14,534 nucleotides of DNA from an uncultured Collinsella sp. (GTDB lineage Bacteria; Actinomycetota; Coriobacteriia; Coriobacteriales; Coriobacteriaceae). Shown in pieces: positions 7,170 to 14,534 of this stretch; position 1 is the first letter of the stretch, and the number at the start of each line of letters is the position of its first letter. Location of the stretch: positions 1 through 14,534 of the forward strand of contig CALGZY010000049.1 in NCBI GenBank assembly GCA_937934355.1. Reading direction: 5' to 3'. A program made the translations under genes and the position numbers. The notes beneath the pieces are model-generated. The model saw only the letters and a program-made list of their open reading frames with translations. It was not told where the DNA came from and ran no database searches.

Positions 7170-8453
7170 ATGTTCTGCTCGCAGTGTGGCGCCCCCATGG
7201 GCGATAACGACAAGTTCTGCGGCGTGTGTGGTGCTCCTAATGCCGGTGCCGCTGGCCCCGCTCCCCAGGGACAGCCTCAGCCCCAGCAGTTTGTTCCGCA
7301 ACCGCCCGTGGCGAATGCGCCAAAGGGCTGTGTGGCTCAGGCGTTCCAAGATATGACCAAGACTCCGGGTGTGCTTCAGCGTGTATGCCAAATCGCGTTT
7401 TTGCCGGCGCTGATTTGCGTTGTGTCGGTGCTCGTGTTGTTTATTCCCGTTATTGGCGGCATTGCGGCTGCCATCGGCTTTTTGGCAGCTTGCATTGCGA
7501 GCGTGTGCGGTTCCGGCTTCGGTATCGAGTGGGGTCGCGATCTGTCGCTTAAGATCGATGACGGCATGGATCGTCCGCTGATGCGTTCCACGTCGTTTGG
7601 TCTCGGAGTCTTTTCGAGCGTTATTTCGGTCGTGCTCGAGGTTATCGCTGCCATTCCCGTTATCGGTGTAGTGCTTTCGCTGGTGGAGGGCGTGGTAATT
7701 GGCGCTGCGGGCTCGTATTCTTATTACGGCTCTTATGCGCTCGAGGCTGCGCTGTTTGGCTCGCTTGGCCTGCTTGTCCTGGCGCTAATTGCCTCGGCGA
7801 TTCTGGGCGTCTTCTTTAAGATGTTCGCCGACATCGCCGTGATGCACTTTGCGGTGACCGGGCGTGTCGAGAGCGCGTTTTCGCTCGATAAGGTCTGGGC
7901 GGCCTTTAAGCACAACAAGACCAAGCTGTTCTGTGCTTCGTTCCTTCCCGAGTTTTTGACGGGCCTGGTTGCCAACGTCGTCACATGGATCTTGACGGTC
8001 GTCTTTGGCGCCATTGCCTCTGTCGGTATGTATAGCTACTACTATCGTCCTACGGGTATTGAGGCAATCGTTACCGGCGGTGGCGTCACGCTCGCGCTGT
8101 TCTTGGTGCTGGTCGCTTTCGTCACCGTATTTCTTACGGTCTTTGGCAAGATGCTCAAGCACCGTGCCGTTGGCTATTGGGCCGCACGCTATGCAAGCGA
8201 GTGGGCCGATGAGGATAAGGACGACGTCCTGACTTTTGTGTTGCCCTTCGAGAAGAAGTCCGCTCCTTCGGGTTACGGTGCTCCGGATGCTTCGCCGGCA
8301 CCTGCACCCGCTCCCGCGACCGAGCCTGAGCCGGCGCCCGAGTCTGAGACGGCATCTGAGCCCGAGCCTGCGCCTGAGCCTGAGCCTGAGCCGGCACCTG
8401 CACCTGAGTCGGCGTCCGAGCCAAGCTCCGACGAGGAACCTCAGGACGAGTAG
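7170..8453 (+). CDS. Zinc-ribbon membrane protein, DUF4013-like, with Pro/Glu/Ala tail
   Basis: A 427-residue protein of unknown function. It starts with a zinc ribbon, MFCSQCGAP ... FCGVCGAPN, with CxxC pairs at 3/6 and 17/20. A Pro/Gln/Ala linker (about 24-52) follows, then about six membrane segments between 75 and 327. The part around 120-170 (GIEWGRDLSLKIDDG, RPLMRSTSFGLGVFSSV) recalls DUF4013 proteins. The last 60 residues (about 365-427) are a repetitive acidic Pro/Ala/Glu tail ending DEEPQDE, probably disordered and cytoplasmic. The ribosome binding site favours the ATG at 7170 over 7098. Such N-terminal ribbons often occur on membrane proteins of gut Actinobacteria and Firmicutes. 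I cannot assign a reaction; a scaffold or regulatory role is a guess. Confidence 0.85.
   Translation: MFCSQCGAPMGDNDKFCGVCGAPNAGAAGPAPQGQPQPQQFVPQPPVANAPKGCVAQAFQDMTKTPGVLQRVCQIAFLPALICVVSVLVLFIPVIGGIAAAIGFLAACIASVCGSGFGIEWGRDLSLKIDDGMDRPLMRSTSFGLGVFSSVISVVLEVIAAIPVIGVVLSLVEGVVIGAAGSYSYYGSYALEAALFGSLGLLVLALIASAILGVFFKMFADIAVMHFAVTGRVESAFSLDKVWAAFKHNKTKLFCASFLPEFLTGLVANVVTWILTVVFGAIASVGMYSYYYRPTGIEAIVTGGGVTLALFLVLVAFVTVFLTVFGKMLKHRAVGYWAARYASEWADEDKDDVLTFVLPFEKKSAPSGYGAPDASPAPAPAPATEPEPAPESETASEPEPAPEPEPEPAPAPESASEPSSDEEPQDE
8295..8435 (+). repeat. Degenerate Pro/Glu/Ala-coding tandem repeat in the zinc-ribbon gene tail
   Basis: The DNA here is built from near-repeats of GAGCC(T/G)GAGCC and CCTGCACC units coding PEPAPEPE-like strings. 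Such tracts change length easily by slippage, so tail length may vary between strains. It is inside the reading frame and does not break it. Confidence 0.7.
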
Positions 8454-8465
8454 CCATGCCGTCTG

Positions 8466-8490
8466 CCATTTGGGGACGGGATAGAAATGG
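8466..8490 (+). repeat. Small hairpin repeat after the zinc-ribbon gene
   Basis: CCATTT (8466-8471) and AAATGG (8485-8490) are perfect complements around a 13-nt loop GGGGACGGGATAG. It starts 12 bases after the stop codon. Loop length and G-rich core match the hairpin in the 48-bp repeat (5796-5820) while the stem bases differ. The 6-bp AT-rich stem is weak alone; its value comes from the comparison. Confidence 0.5.
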
Positions 8491-8512
8491 TAGAAATAGC
8501 GCTTGAAGAATG

Positions 8513-8550
8513 AGCGGGGGCGGACGTTTCGATACGTCCGCCCCCGCTTT
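8513..8550. terminator. Bidirectional terminator between convergent genes
   Basis: A perfect 15-bp stem, AGCGGGGGCGGACGT (8513-8527) with its complement at 8534-8548, closes a 6-nt loop TTCGAT. Only three T residues follow on the + strand, and on the other strand the T-richness is also modest. The very stable stem between converging genes (stops at 8453 and 8594) makes a shared terminator the natural reading. Confidence 0.75.
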
Positions 8551-8593
8551 GACATCGCGATGTGGCTATGACTGCGAGATGCCAGCGAATCGA

Positions 8594-10057
8594 CTACTCG
8601 TCGTGCTTCTCCTCGCGGCGTGCAGCAGCGCGGGCTTCGTGGATGCCCTTGATCGCGGCATGGCGAGCCGTTCGGGCATCATGGATGGCGTCGCGAGCCT
8701 CGGCGGTCGTCGCTTTGGCAGAGCGCAACTTGGCGGCCAGATCGGGGTTGGTTTCGGCGACCGCGGTAATCGCGGGGCCGTCGAGCTCCTCTTGCGTGGG
8801 CTCGGCCAAAAAGTCGATAGCATACTGGGCGGCCACCATGGAGCCCTTTGCCAGCACGGTCTCGTCGATCTTGTAGAAGCAGGAATGTTGGGCGTACGTG
8901 GCGCCAATCTTGGGGTTGCGCGTACCTACAAAGGCGAGCACGCCCGGTACGCGACGCAGGTACTCCGAAAAATCCTCGCCCGAAAGCGTGCCGCGATAAT
9001 GGCCTTGGCCGGTGGGGCCCAGGCACTTGATTACAGCCTGACGGCAGCGCTCGCTCGAGGCGGCGTCGTTTTCGACCTTGTAGTTGGCGATGGTGTAGTC
9101 GGTGAGCTCTGCCTCGGCGCCCAAGGCGGCCGCAGTATGCTCCACGATGCGGCGCATAAGCTCCGGCATTTCCTCGTGGGTCGAATCGCCGTAGGTGCGC
9201 ACTGTGCCGGCGAGGTAGGCCGTGCCGGCGATAACGTTGCGCGCGGTGCCGCCGTGCAGCTCGCCGACGGTGATGACGGCCGGCTCGTAGGGGCTAATCT
9301 CGCGCGAGACGATGGTCTGCAGGGCGTTGACAATCTCGGCGGCAACCATAACGGCGTCGTGGCCGCGCTGGGGCATGGCGCCATGGCACGAGGTGCCGCG
9401 AACGTCGATGCGGAACCAGTCGGTGTTTGCCATGCGTGGGCCGGGCTCGCAGCTTACGGTGCCGGCGTCGACCTCGCTCCAGATGTGCGCGGCGTAGGCG
9501 CCGTCGACGCCGTCGAGCACACCCGTGCCAATCATGAGTTTGGCGCCCTGGCCGTTTTCCTCGCTGGGCTGGAAGACGATGCGGACTTCGCCGTGGATGT
9601 CGTCGGTCATATGGCGCAGGATTTGCAGCGTGCCGAGCATCATGGCGATATGGCAGTCGTGGCCGCAGGCGTGCATGCAGCCCTCGTTGACGCTGGCGAA
9701 CTCCTCGCTGGTCTGCTCGGTGACGGGCAGGGCGTCGATGTCGGCGCGCAGCAGGATGCGGCGGCGTGGCGTGCCGTCCTCGCGATAGGCGTCGGGTGCG
9801 GTGCCGCGAAGGGTCGCCACAAGGCCCGTCTTAAGGGGACGCTCGTAGGGGATATTCATGGCGTCGAGCTGGTTGGCGATGTCAGAAGTCGTGCGCTCCT
9901 CGGCGAGGCTCAGCTCCGGGTGCTTATGGAAGTGGCGGCGCTGCTTGATGATATAGGGTTCAAACTCGGTAGCGATATCTTTGATGGCTGCGGTGACGTC
10001 GTCAGCCGCGCGAGCCTCGGTCGCCGCCATAATCTGCTGTGCCTTGGTCTTCGTCAT
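8594..10057 (-). CDS. M20 family amidohydrolase / metallopeptidase (hippurate hydrolase-like)
   Basis: M20D amidohydrolases are cytoplasmic two-metal enzymes that cleave N-acyl amino acids and related amides. Of 487 residues, about 30-420 form the catalytic protein: RRHFHKHPELS (40-50), RADIDALP (104-111), metal ligands in HACGHD (Cys131, His133), PSEENGQGAK with the Glu pair at 166/167, HIW (His191), the GTSCHGAMPQRGHDAV dimerisation motif (221-236) and His391 near the end. The exact substrate cannot be read. The start at 10057 (MTKTKAQQ) has AAGGAG ten bases upstream; a longer in-frame start exists but would run through the divergent gene. Residues 421-487 are an extra Ala/Arg/Glu-rich, probably helical tail beyond the usual family length. 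It is divergent from the YtcJ-like gene and convergent with the zinc-ribbon gene. Confidence 0.93.
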   Translation of the reverse strand: MTKTKAQQIMAATEARAADDVTAAIKDIATEFEPYIIKQRRHFHKHPELSLAEERTTSDIANQLDAMNIPYERPLKTGLVATLRGTAPDAYREDGTPRRRILLRADIDALPVTEQTSEEFASVNEGCMHACGHDCHIAMMLGTLQILRHMTDDIHGEVRIVFQPSEENGQGAKLMIGTGVLDGVDGAYAAHIWSEVDAGTVSCEPGPRMANTDWFRIDVRGTSCHGAMPQRGHDAVMVAAEIVNALQTIVSREISPYEPAVITVGELHGGTARNVIAGTAYLAGTVRTYGDSTHEEMPELMRRIVEHTAAALGAEAELTDYTIANYKVENDAASSERCRQAVIKCLGPTGQGHYRGTLSGEDFSEYLRRVPGVLAFVGTRNPKIGATYAQHSCFYKIDETVLAKGSMVAAQYAIDFLAEPTQEELDGPAITAVAETNPDLAAKLRSAKATTAEARDAIHDARTARHAAIKGIHEARAAARREEKHDE

Positions 10058-10225
10058 GGTCGATTTGCTCCTTGCTGGGTTGATCGCAAAATCGTACAGG
10101 CTCTCTCCAGTATGCCACCTGCCGCTAGGGCTGGTAAAGTTGCCGTTTGCCGCTTGGGGTTTTGTTACAAGGGCGGGGGAGTACACTCGGGGGTGTTGAA
10201 CTTCCTGCCAGAGATGGGGATGCCC
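10058..10225. other. Intergenic region between two divergent amidohydrolase genes
   Basis: This 168-base gap must hold the promoters of both genes unless one is read from elsewhere. For the - strand gene, AAGGAG (complement at 10068-10073) is the ribosome binding site and TACGAT (complement of ATCGTA, 10091-10096) is a possible -10, without a good -35. On the + strand no convincing promoter was found; TTGCCG occurs at 10140-10145 without a matching -10. No clear palindromic operator was seen. Confidence 0.4.
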
Positions 10226-11863
10226 ATGCAACATATCGATCGGATTATCCGTTCCAAGAACGTCTTTACCGCGCAAGACGGCATCGATACCGCCCGCGAG
10301 CTGGCGATTGCCATCGCAGGCGACCGTATCGTCGCAGTCGGTGCGCCCGATGACGTGATCGCCGCCGCTCCTGCTGCTACGTCGGTTATCGACTACGGCG
10401 AGCAGTTTGTCTGCCCCGGTTTCCATGACGCTCATCTGCACTTCTTCCATACCTCGGTCGGTTCCTCGCCGTACATGCTCATGGATATGGGCACGTCCGA
10501 GGCGGCGCTGGTGCAACATGCGCTCGAGTTTTCCCAGGACCTGCCCGACGACGCTTGGGTTGTGACGCAGGGCTGGCGCGACTACCGTTGGGACCCGCCC
10601 GAGCATCCTACCAAGGCGTCGCTCGATGTGGCATTCCCCGATCGTCCCTGTGTTATGTATTCGGGCGACGGGCACACGCTGTGGCTCAACAGCCGCGCAC
10701 TCGATGCACTCGGCGTCACGCGCGACAGCGAGCCACCAGCGGGCGGTAGCTACGACAAGGACGCAAACGGCGAGCTCACGGGTATTGCTCACGAGGCGGC
10801 TGCCATGCAGCTGCTACCGCGCTGCCTTGAGTGGCTGGGCGAGGATCGCATCGCAAGCGCTTACGCCGATCAAATGAGGCGTATGGCCGAGCAGGGCATC
10901 ACCTCGATATGCGATATGTCGCTCATGCCCATGCCGGGCTGCGATTTTATCCGCGACGACGTCTACGACAAACTGCAGGCAGCCGGCAAGTTGGGCATCC
11001 GAGCCCATTTGTTTCCCACGCTGCTGGATGACCAATCGCGCTTGGAAGAGCTGCAGACCCGCTACGCGAACAACGCGCTGCTCTCGGCGCCTGGTTTTAA
11101 GCAGTTCTTCGACGGCGTGTCGAGCGAACACACGGCGTATCTCACCGAGCCTTATACCAATCCGCGCTTCCCGGGCGACCAGGGCCGTCTGACAGTTCCT
11201 GCCGATCGCATGCGTAAGCTGGTTCTGGCGGCCGCGGAGCGCGGTCACACCGTGCGCATCCACGTCATCGGCGACGGTGCCATCCATGCCGCGCTCGAAA
11301 TCTTTGAGGAGGCCGCCGAACTGTACGGCCTGCCCCAGCACGGTCATAACACGCTCGAGCATCTGGAGAACCTTCTGCCCGAGGACATCGATCGCCTGCG
11401 CAAGCTCGACGTGGTTGCCTCGAGCCAGCCCTGCCATATCACGCTCGACCCGGGTGGTCCGGAGCGCGACCTGGGCTTGGAGCGTAGCCGCATCATGTGG
11501 CCGTTTGCGACCTATAAACAGCGTGGCATTCGCCAAGCTTTCGGTACCGACAGCCCTATTACGCCCGTTACCAGCATGAATGTGCTCTACACGGCTATCA
11601 CGCGCCAGGACCCCCGCAGCCACTGGCCCGAGGGCGGCTGGTTGCCGAGCGAGCGTATCGACGCGGCAACGGCCCTGCGCAACTACACGCTTGGCAGCGC
11701 GTACGCAGCGGGCGACGAGCAAAACCTCGGCAGCCTGGAGCCCGGCAAATACGCCGATCTGGTAGTCCTGGACCAAAACCCGCTCACCGTTGACCCCCAA
11801 GACCTCCAGGCCACAAAAGTTCAGGCCACCTACCTGGCAGGTAACTTGATTTACGAGCGCTAA
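10226..11863 (+). CDS. YtcJ-like metal-dependent amidohydrolase
   Basis: A 545-residue member of the amidohydrolase superfamily, YtcJ-like (Amidohydro_3) group. Seen: an N-terminal beta domain (IDRIIRSKNVFTAQDG), the metal site PGFHDAHLHFF with His70 and His72, FKQFFDGVSSEHTAYLTEPY (291-310) with the Lys/Asp region of the group, RIHVIGDGAIH (344-354), EHLE (378-381), FGTDSPITP (439-447) with the catalytic-type Asp442, and LGSLEPGKYADLVVLDQNPL (501-520). Family members hydrolyse varied amides and cyclic compounds, so the substrate is open. The start is uncertain: ATG 10214, 10220 and 10226 and GTG 10193 are in frame. I chose 10226 because it puts the IDRIIRSKNVF strand at the usual distance from the N-terminus and has GGGGA five bases upstream. 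Confidence 0.92.
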   Translation: MQHIDRIIRSKNVFTAQDGIDTARELAIAIAGDRIVAVGAPDDVIAAAPAATSVIDYGEQFVCPGFHDAHLHFFHTSVGSSPYMLMDMGTSEAALVQHALEFSQDLPDDAWVVTQGWRDYRWDPPEHPTKASLDVAFPDRPCVMYSGDGHTLWLNSRALDALGVTRDSEPPAGGSYDKDANGELTGIAHEAAAMQLLPRCLEWLGEDRIASAYADQMRRMAEQGITSICDMSLMPMPGCDFIRDDVYDKLQAAGKLGIRAHLFPTLLDDQSRLEELQTRYANNALLSAPGFKQFFDGVSSEHTAYLTEPYTNPRFPGDQGRLTVPADRMRKLVLAAAERGHTVRIHVIGDGAIHAALEIFEEAAELYGLPQHGHNTLEHLENLLPEDIDRLRKLDVVASSQPCHITLDPGGPERDLGLERSRIMWPFATYKQRGIRQAFGTDSPITPVTSMNVLYTAITRQDPRSHWPEGGWLPSERIDAATALRNYTLGSAYAAGDEQNLGSLEPGKYADLVVLDQNPLTVDPQDLQATKVQATYLAGNLIYER

Positions 11864-11881
11864 CCCCACATCCCACCCCTC

Positions 11882-11948
11882 AGTTGCGGTGAAATAGTCC
11901 CTAAAATCGGCCTTCAAGCCCAAAAACAGGAACTATTCCACCGCAACT
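11882..11948. repeat. Inverted repeat, 17-bp arms with 33-nt loop
   Basis: Left arm 11882-11898 (AGTTGCGGTGAAATAGT) and right arm 11932-11948 (ACTATTCCACCGCAACT) pair at 16 of 17 positions. The single A/C mismatch on the + strand becomes a G-U pair in a - strand transcript. It begins 18 bases after the amidohydrolase stop. There is no T-run on the + strand. I recall similar AGTTGCGGTG / CCGCAACT palindromes in Collinsella genomes, but could not check. Confidence 0.75.
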
Positions 11949-12020
11949 TAAAAGAGCGCGTCCCAACAACGTGCTCCTATCTTGTGCATTCCATCCGCAT
12001 CGCCATTTTGCTGCACTGAC

Positions 12021-12230
12021 TTTTCTGAATGCCGGGCTCGAATTAGTTAACCTGCCTCCCGTGTGGCTCCGGAGGGGCGGGGCATAAGGTTTAGCGCGAG
12101 TTCCGCATGAGCCGAAGGCCACTTAATGTGGCCTTCGTGCGAGCAGGTCTGCCGAGCAGGAAACCTTATGCCCCGCCCCTCCGGAGCCACACGGGAGCCA
12201 CCGCTAAGTTATCCCCCGGCATTCAGAAAA
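12021..12230. repeat. 210-bp imperfect palindrome with perfect 37-bp inner arms (MITE-like or structured element)
   Basis: Outer arms 12021-12036 and 12215-12230 (TTTTCTGAATGCCGGG and complement) are perfect over 16 bp. Inner arms 12056-12092 and 12161-12197 are perfect over 37 bp, a GC-rich block with GGAGGGGCGGGGCATAAGG. Between them lie unpaired segments of 19 (12037-12055) and 17 bases (12198-12214). Weak pairing continues outside (GCACT 12013-12017 with AGTGC 12235-12239). The 68-nt centre contains its own 10-bp hairpin at 12113-12137. No target-site duplication is evident. Its size, terminal palindromy and lack of coding suggest a miniature inverted-repeat element or a very stable RNA fold. 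Confidence 0.85.
12113..12137. repeat. Central hairpin of the large palindrome
   Basis: CGAAGGCCAC (12113-12122), loop TTAAT, GTGGCCTTCG (12128-12137): a perfect 10-bp stem at the middle of the 68-nt centre. A seven-base direct repeat GAGCAGG (12141-12147 and 12154-12160) lies between it and the right inner arm. Confidence 0.8.
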
Positions 12231-12255
12231 TCTAAGTGCCAAAAAATAAGATTTT

Positions 12256-12339
12256 TTGACTCTGTGTTGTATAACCCGCCATTCGTGGGTACCATTCAAC
12301 GCGTACGCAAACAAAAAGGGTTAATTCGCGTGGTATAAC
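12256..12339 (+). promoter_or_regulatory. groESL promoter region (several candidates)
   Basis: The AT-rich segment carries TTGACT at 12256-12261, TTGTAT (12267-12272) with TACCAT (12290-12295) at 17-base spacing, and an extended -10 TGGTATAAC at 12331-12339 close to the start codon. GTATAACC occurs twice (12269-12276 and 12333-12340). I cannot tell which promoter is used. No CIRCE (TTAGCACTC-N9-GAGTGCTAA) and no HAIR-type (CTTGAGT-N7-ACTCAAG) operator was found by eye. Confidence 0.35.
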
Positions 12340-12367
12340 CGCGCGGCCCAAAAAGGAGGAGACAAGC

Positions 12368-12661
12368 ATGTCGTCTTTGAAGCCGCTTGCAGATCGTGTT
12401 CTGGTCAAGCCCGACGAGGCCGAGCAGAAGACCGCTTCTGGTCTGTATATCGCCAGCAACGCTCAGGAGAAGCCGCAGCGCGGCACCATCGTTGCCGTGG
12501 GCGCCGGCAAGGTCAACGACAAGGGTGAGCGCATCCCCATGGACGTCAAGGTCGGTGACGTTGTCATCTACGGTAAGTTCGGTGGCAACGAGGTCAAGGT
12601 CGACGGCGAGAAGTATCTGCTGATGCGCGCCGACGACATCTACGCTGTCGTCGAGGCCTAG
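12368..12661 (+). CDS. groES: Co-chaperonin GroES
   Basis: GroES is the heptameric lid of the GroEL folding chamber in the cytoplasm. This 97-residue protein has the standard length. It begins SSLKPLADRVLVKPDEAEQK, has the mobile-loop region at about 17-35 (EAEQKTASGLYIASNAQEKP), KVGDVVIYGKFGG at 61-73 and the typical end YLLMRADDIYAVVEA. AAAAGGAGGA (12351-12360), seven bases before the ATG, is a near-perfect ribosome binding site. groEL follows after 96 bases, the normal operon order. Codons are strongly biased, as expected for a highly expressed gene. Confidence 0.98.
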   Translation: MSSLKPLADRVLVKPDEAEQKTASGLYIASNAQEKPQRGTIVAVGAGKVNDKGERIPMDVKVGDVVIYGKFGGNEVKVDGEKYLLMRADDIYAVVEA

Positions 12662-12679
12662 TCTCGTCGGAATCTCTGA

Positions 12680-14395
<1,716 letters not shown>

Positions 14396-14487
14396 GGCCG
14401 ACAAGGTCTAGAACTCCCACCGGGAATCCGGGGGCGTGACGGAGGTTTCTCTCCGGAACGTCCTCGGACATGCAAAGAGGCTCCTAT
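14396..14487. other. Region after groEL
   Basis: A weak stem CGGAG (14440-14444) with CTCCG (14451-14455) lies here without a T-run, and CCCACCGG can pair imperfectly with CCGGGGGC just before it. Neither is a convincing terminator, so read-through into the next gene is possible. Confidence 0.35.
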
Positions 14488-14534
14488 ATGGCAAGGTCTT
14501 TTTTAGAATCCATTTTTCGCTCGGCCTCGAAGGC
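14488..14534 (+). CDS. Possible start of a further gene, cut by the window edge
   Basis: An ATG at 14488 with AAGAGG (14475-14480) seven bases upstream opens a frame reading MARSFLESIFRSASK and staying open to the end of the window. With only about 15 residues no family can be named. The ribosome binding site and spacing are the only support, so this is a tentative partial call. Confidence 0.4.
   Translation, partial: MARSFLESIFRSASK

Larger units (their letters stand above)
11864..12367. other. 504-base non-coding region upstream of groES
   Basis: No convincing gene is present. It contains an inverted repeat at 11882-11948, a plain stretch (11949-12004), a large imperfect palindrome (core 12021-12230, weaker pairing to about 12005-12246) and an AT-rich promoter region (12241-12350). 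An open frame of about 70 codons at 12126-12338 runs through the palindrome arm and has no family resemblance, so it is not called. Confidence 0.7.

Noticed and set aside
8510..10225. A + strand open frame continuous with the YtcJ-like gene, giving over 1100 codons
   Set aside because: It is antisense to the well-supported M20 gene, has Gly/Ala/Val-rich shadow composition and no family motifs; GC-rich codon bias keeps the opposite frame open. The real protein begins near 10226.
12241..12257. AAAAAAT / ATTTTTT palindrome read as a terminator
   Set aside because: An A/T-only stem with a 3-nt loop is too weak for a terminator; more likely part of an AT-rich promoter-upstream segment.
12126..12338. 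A 70-codon + strand open frame upstream of groES
   Set aside because: It runs through the palindrome arm and the groES promoter region, has no good ribosome binding site and no family resemblance.

Overview
The window is a GC-rich stretch of bacterial chromosome, packed with genes that are mostly on the + strand. The gene content (lgt, a DUF6020-type membrane protein, yebC, an AmaP/DUF2273/Asp23 set, YitT, groES-groEL) and the short G-rich intergenic repeats suggest a gut member of the Coriobacteriia, most likely Collinsella. That placement rests on recollection of such genomes and is inference. There is no phage, plasmid, CRISPR or conventional defence module. The unusual content lies in the intergenic repeats.

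Layout: 24-845 encodes prolipoprotein diacylglyceryl transferase. 982-3165 is a large polytopic membrane protein. 3331-4137 is a YebC/PmpR regulator that ends at a clear terminator. 4304-5791 is a three-gene envelope-stress set (AmaP-like anchor, DUF2273 protein, Asp23/Gls24 protein), also closed by a terminator. 5998-7020 is a YitT/DUF2179 membrane protein. 7170-8453 is a zinc-ribbon membrane protein with a Pro/Glu/Ala tail. The strand then changes: 8594-10057 (- strand) is an M20 amidohydrolase, convergent with the zinc-ribbon gene across a 15-bp perfect hairpin and divergent from a YtcJ-like amidohydrolase at 10226-11863. A 504-base non-coding stretch (11864-12367) holds two inverted repeats and the groESL promoter region, followed by groES (12368-12661), groEL (12758-14395) and the possible start of another gene at the 3' edge.

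How the genes fit together: the envelope theme is strong (lipoprotein maturation, membrane proteins, the Asp23 scaffold with its membrane anchor). The two hydrolases form a divergent pair that could share a regulatory region, though they belong to unrelated enzyme superfamilies. GroES and GroEL form the usual chaperonin operon, but I found no CIRCE element upstream.

Most interesting non-coding signals: (1) a family of small hairpins placed just after stop codons, whose stems differ in sequence yet stay self-complementary while the loops share a G-rich core like GGGACAGG or GGGGTCAGG; (2) a 48-bp repeat in two opposite-facing copies, which contains one such hairpin; (3) a 210-bp imperfect palindrome with perfect 37-bp inner arms between the amidohydrolase and groES. 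Together these suggest an active or formerly active repeat system (REP- or MITE-like), or RNA structures at transcript ends.
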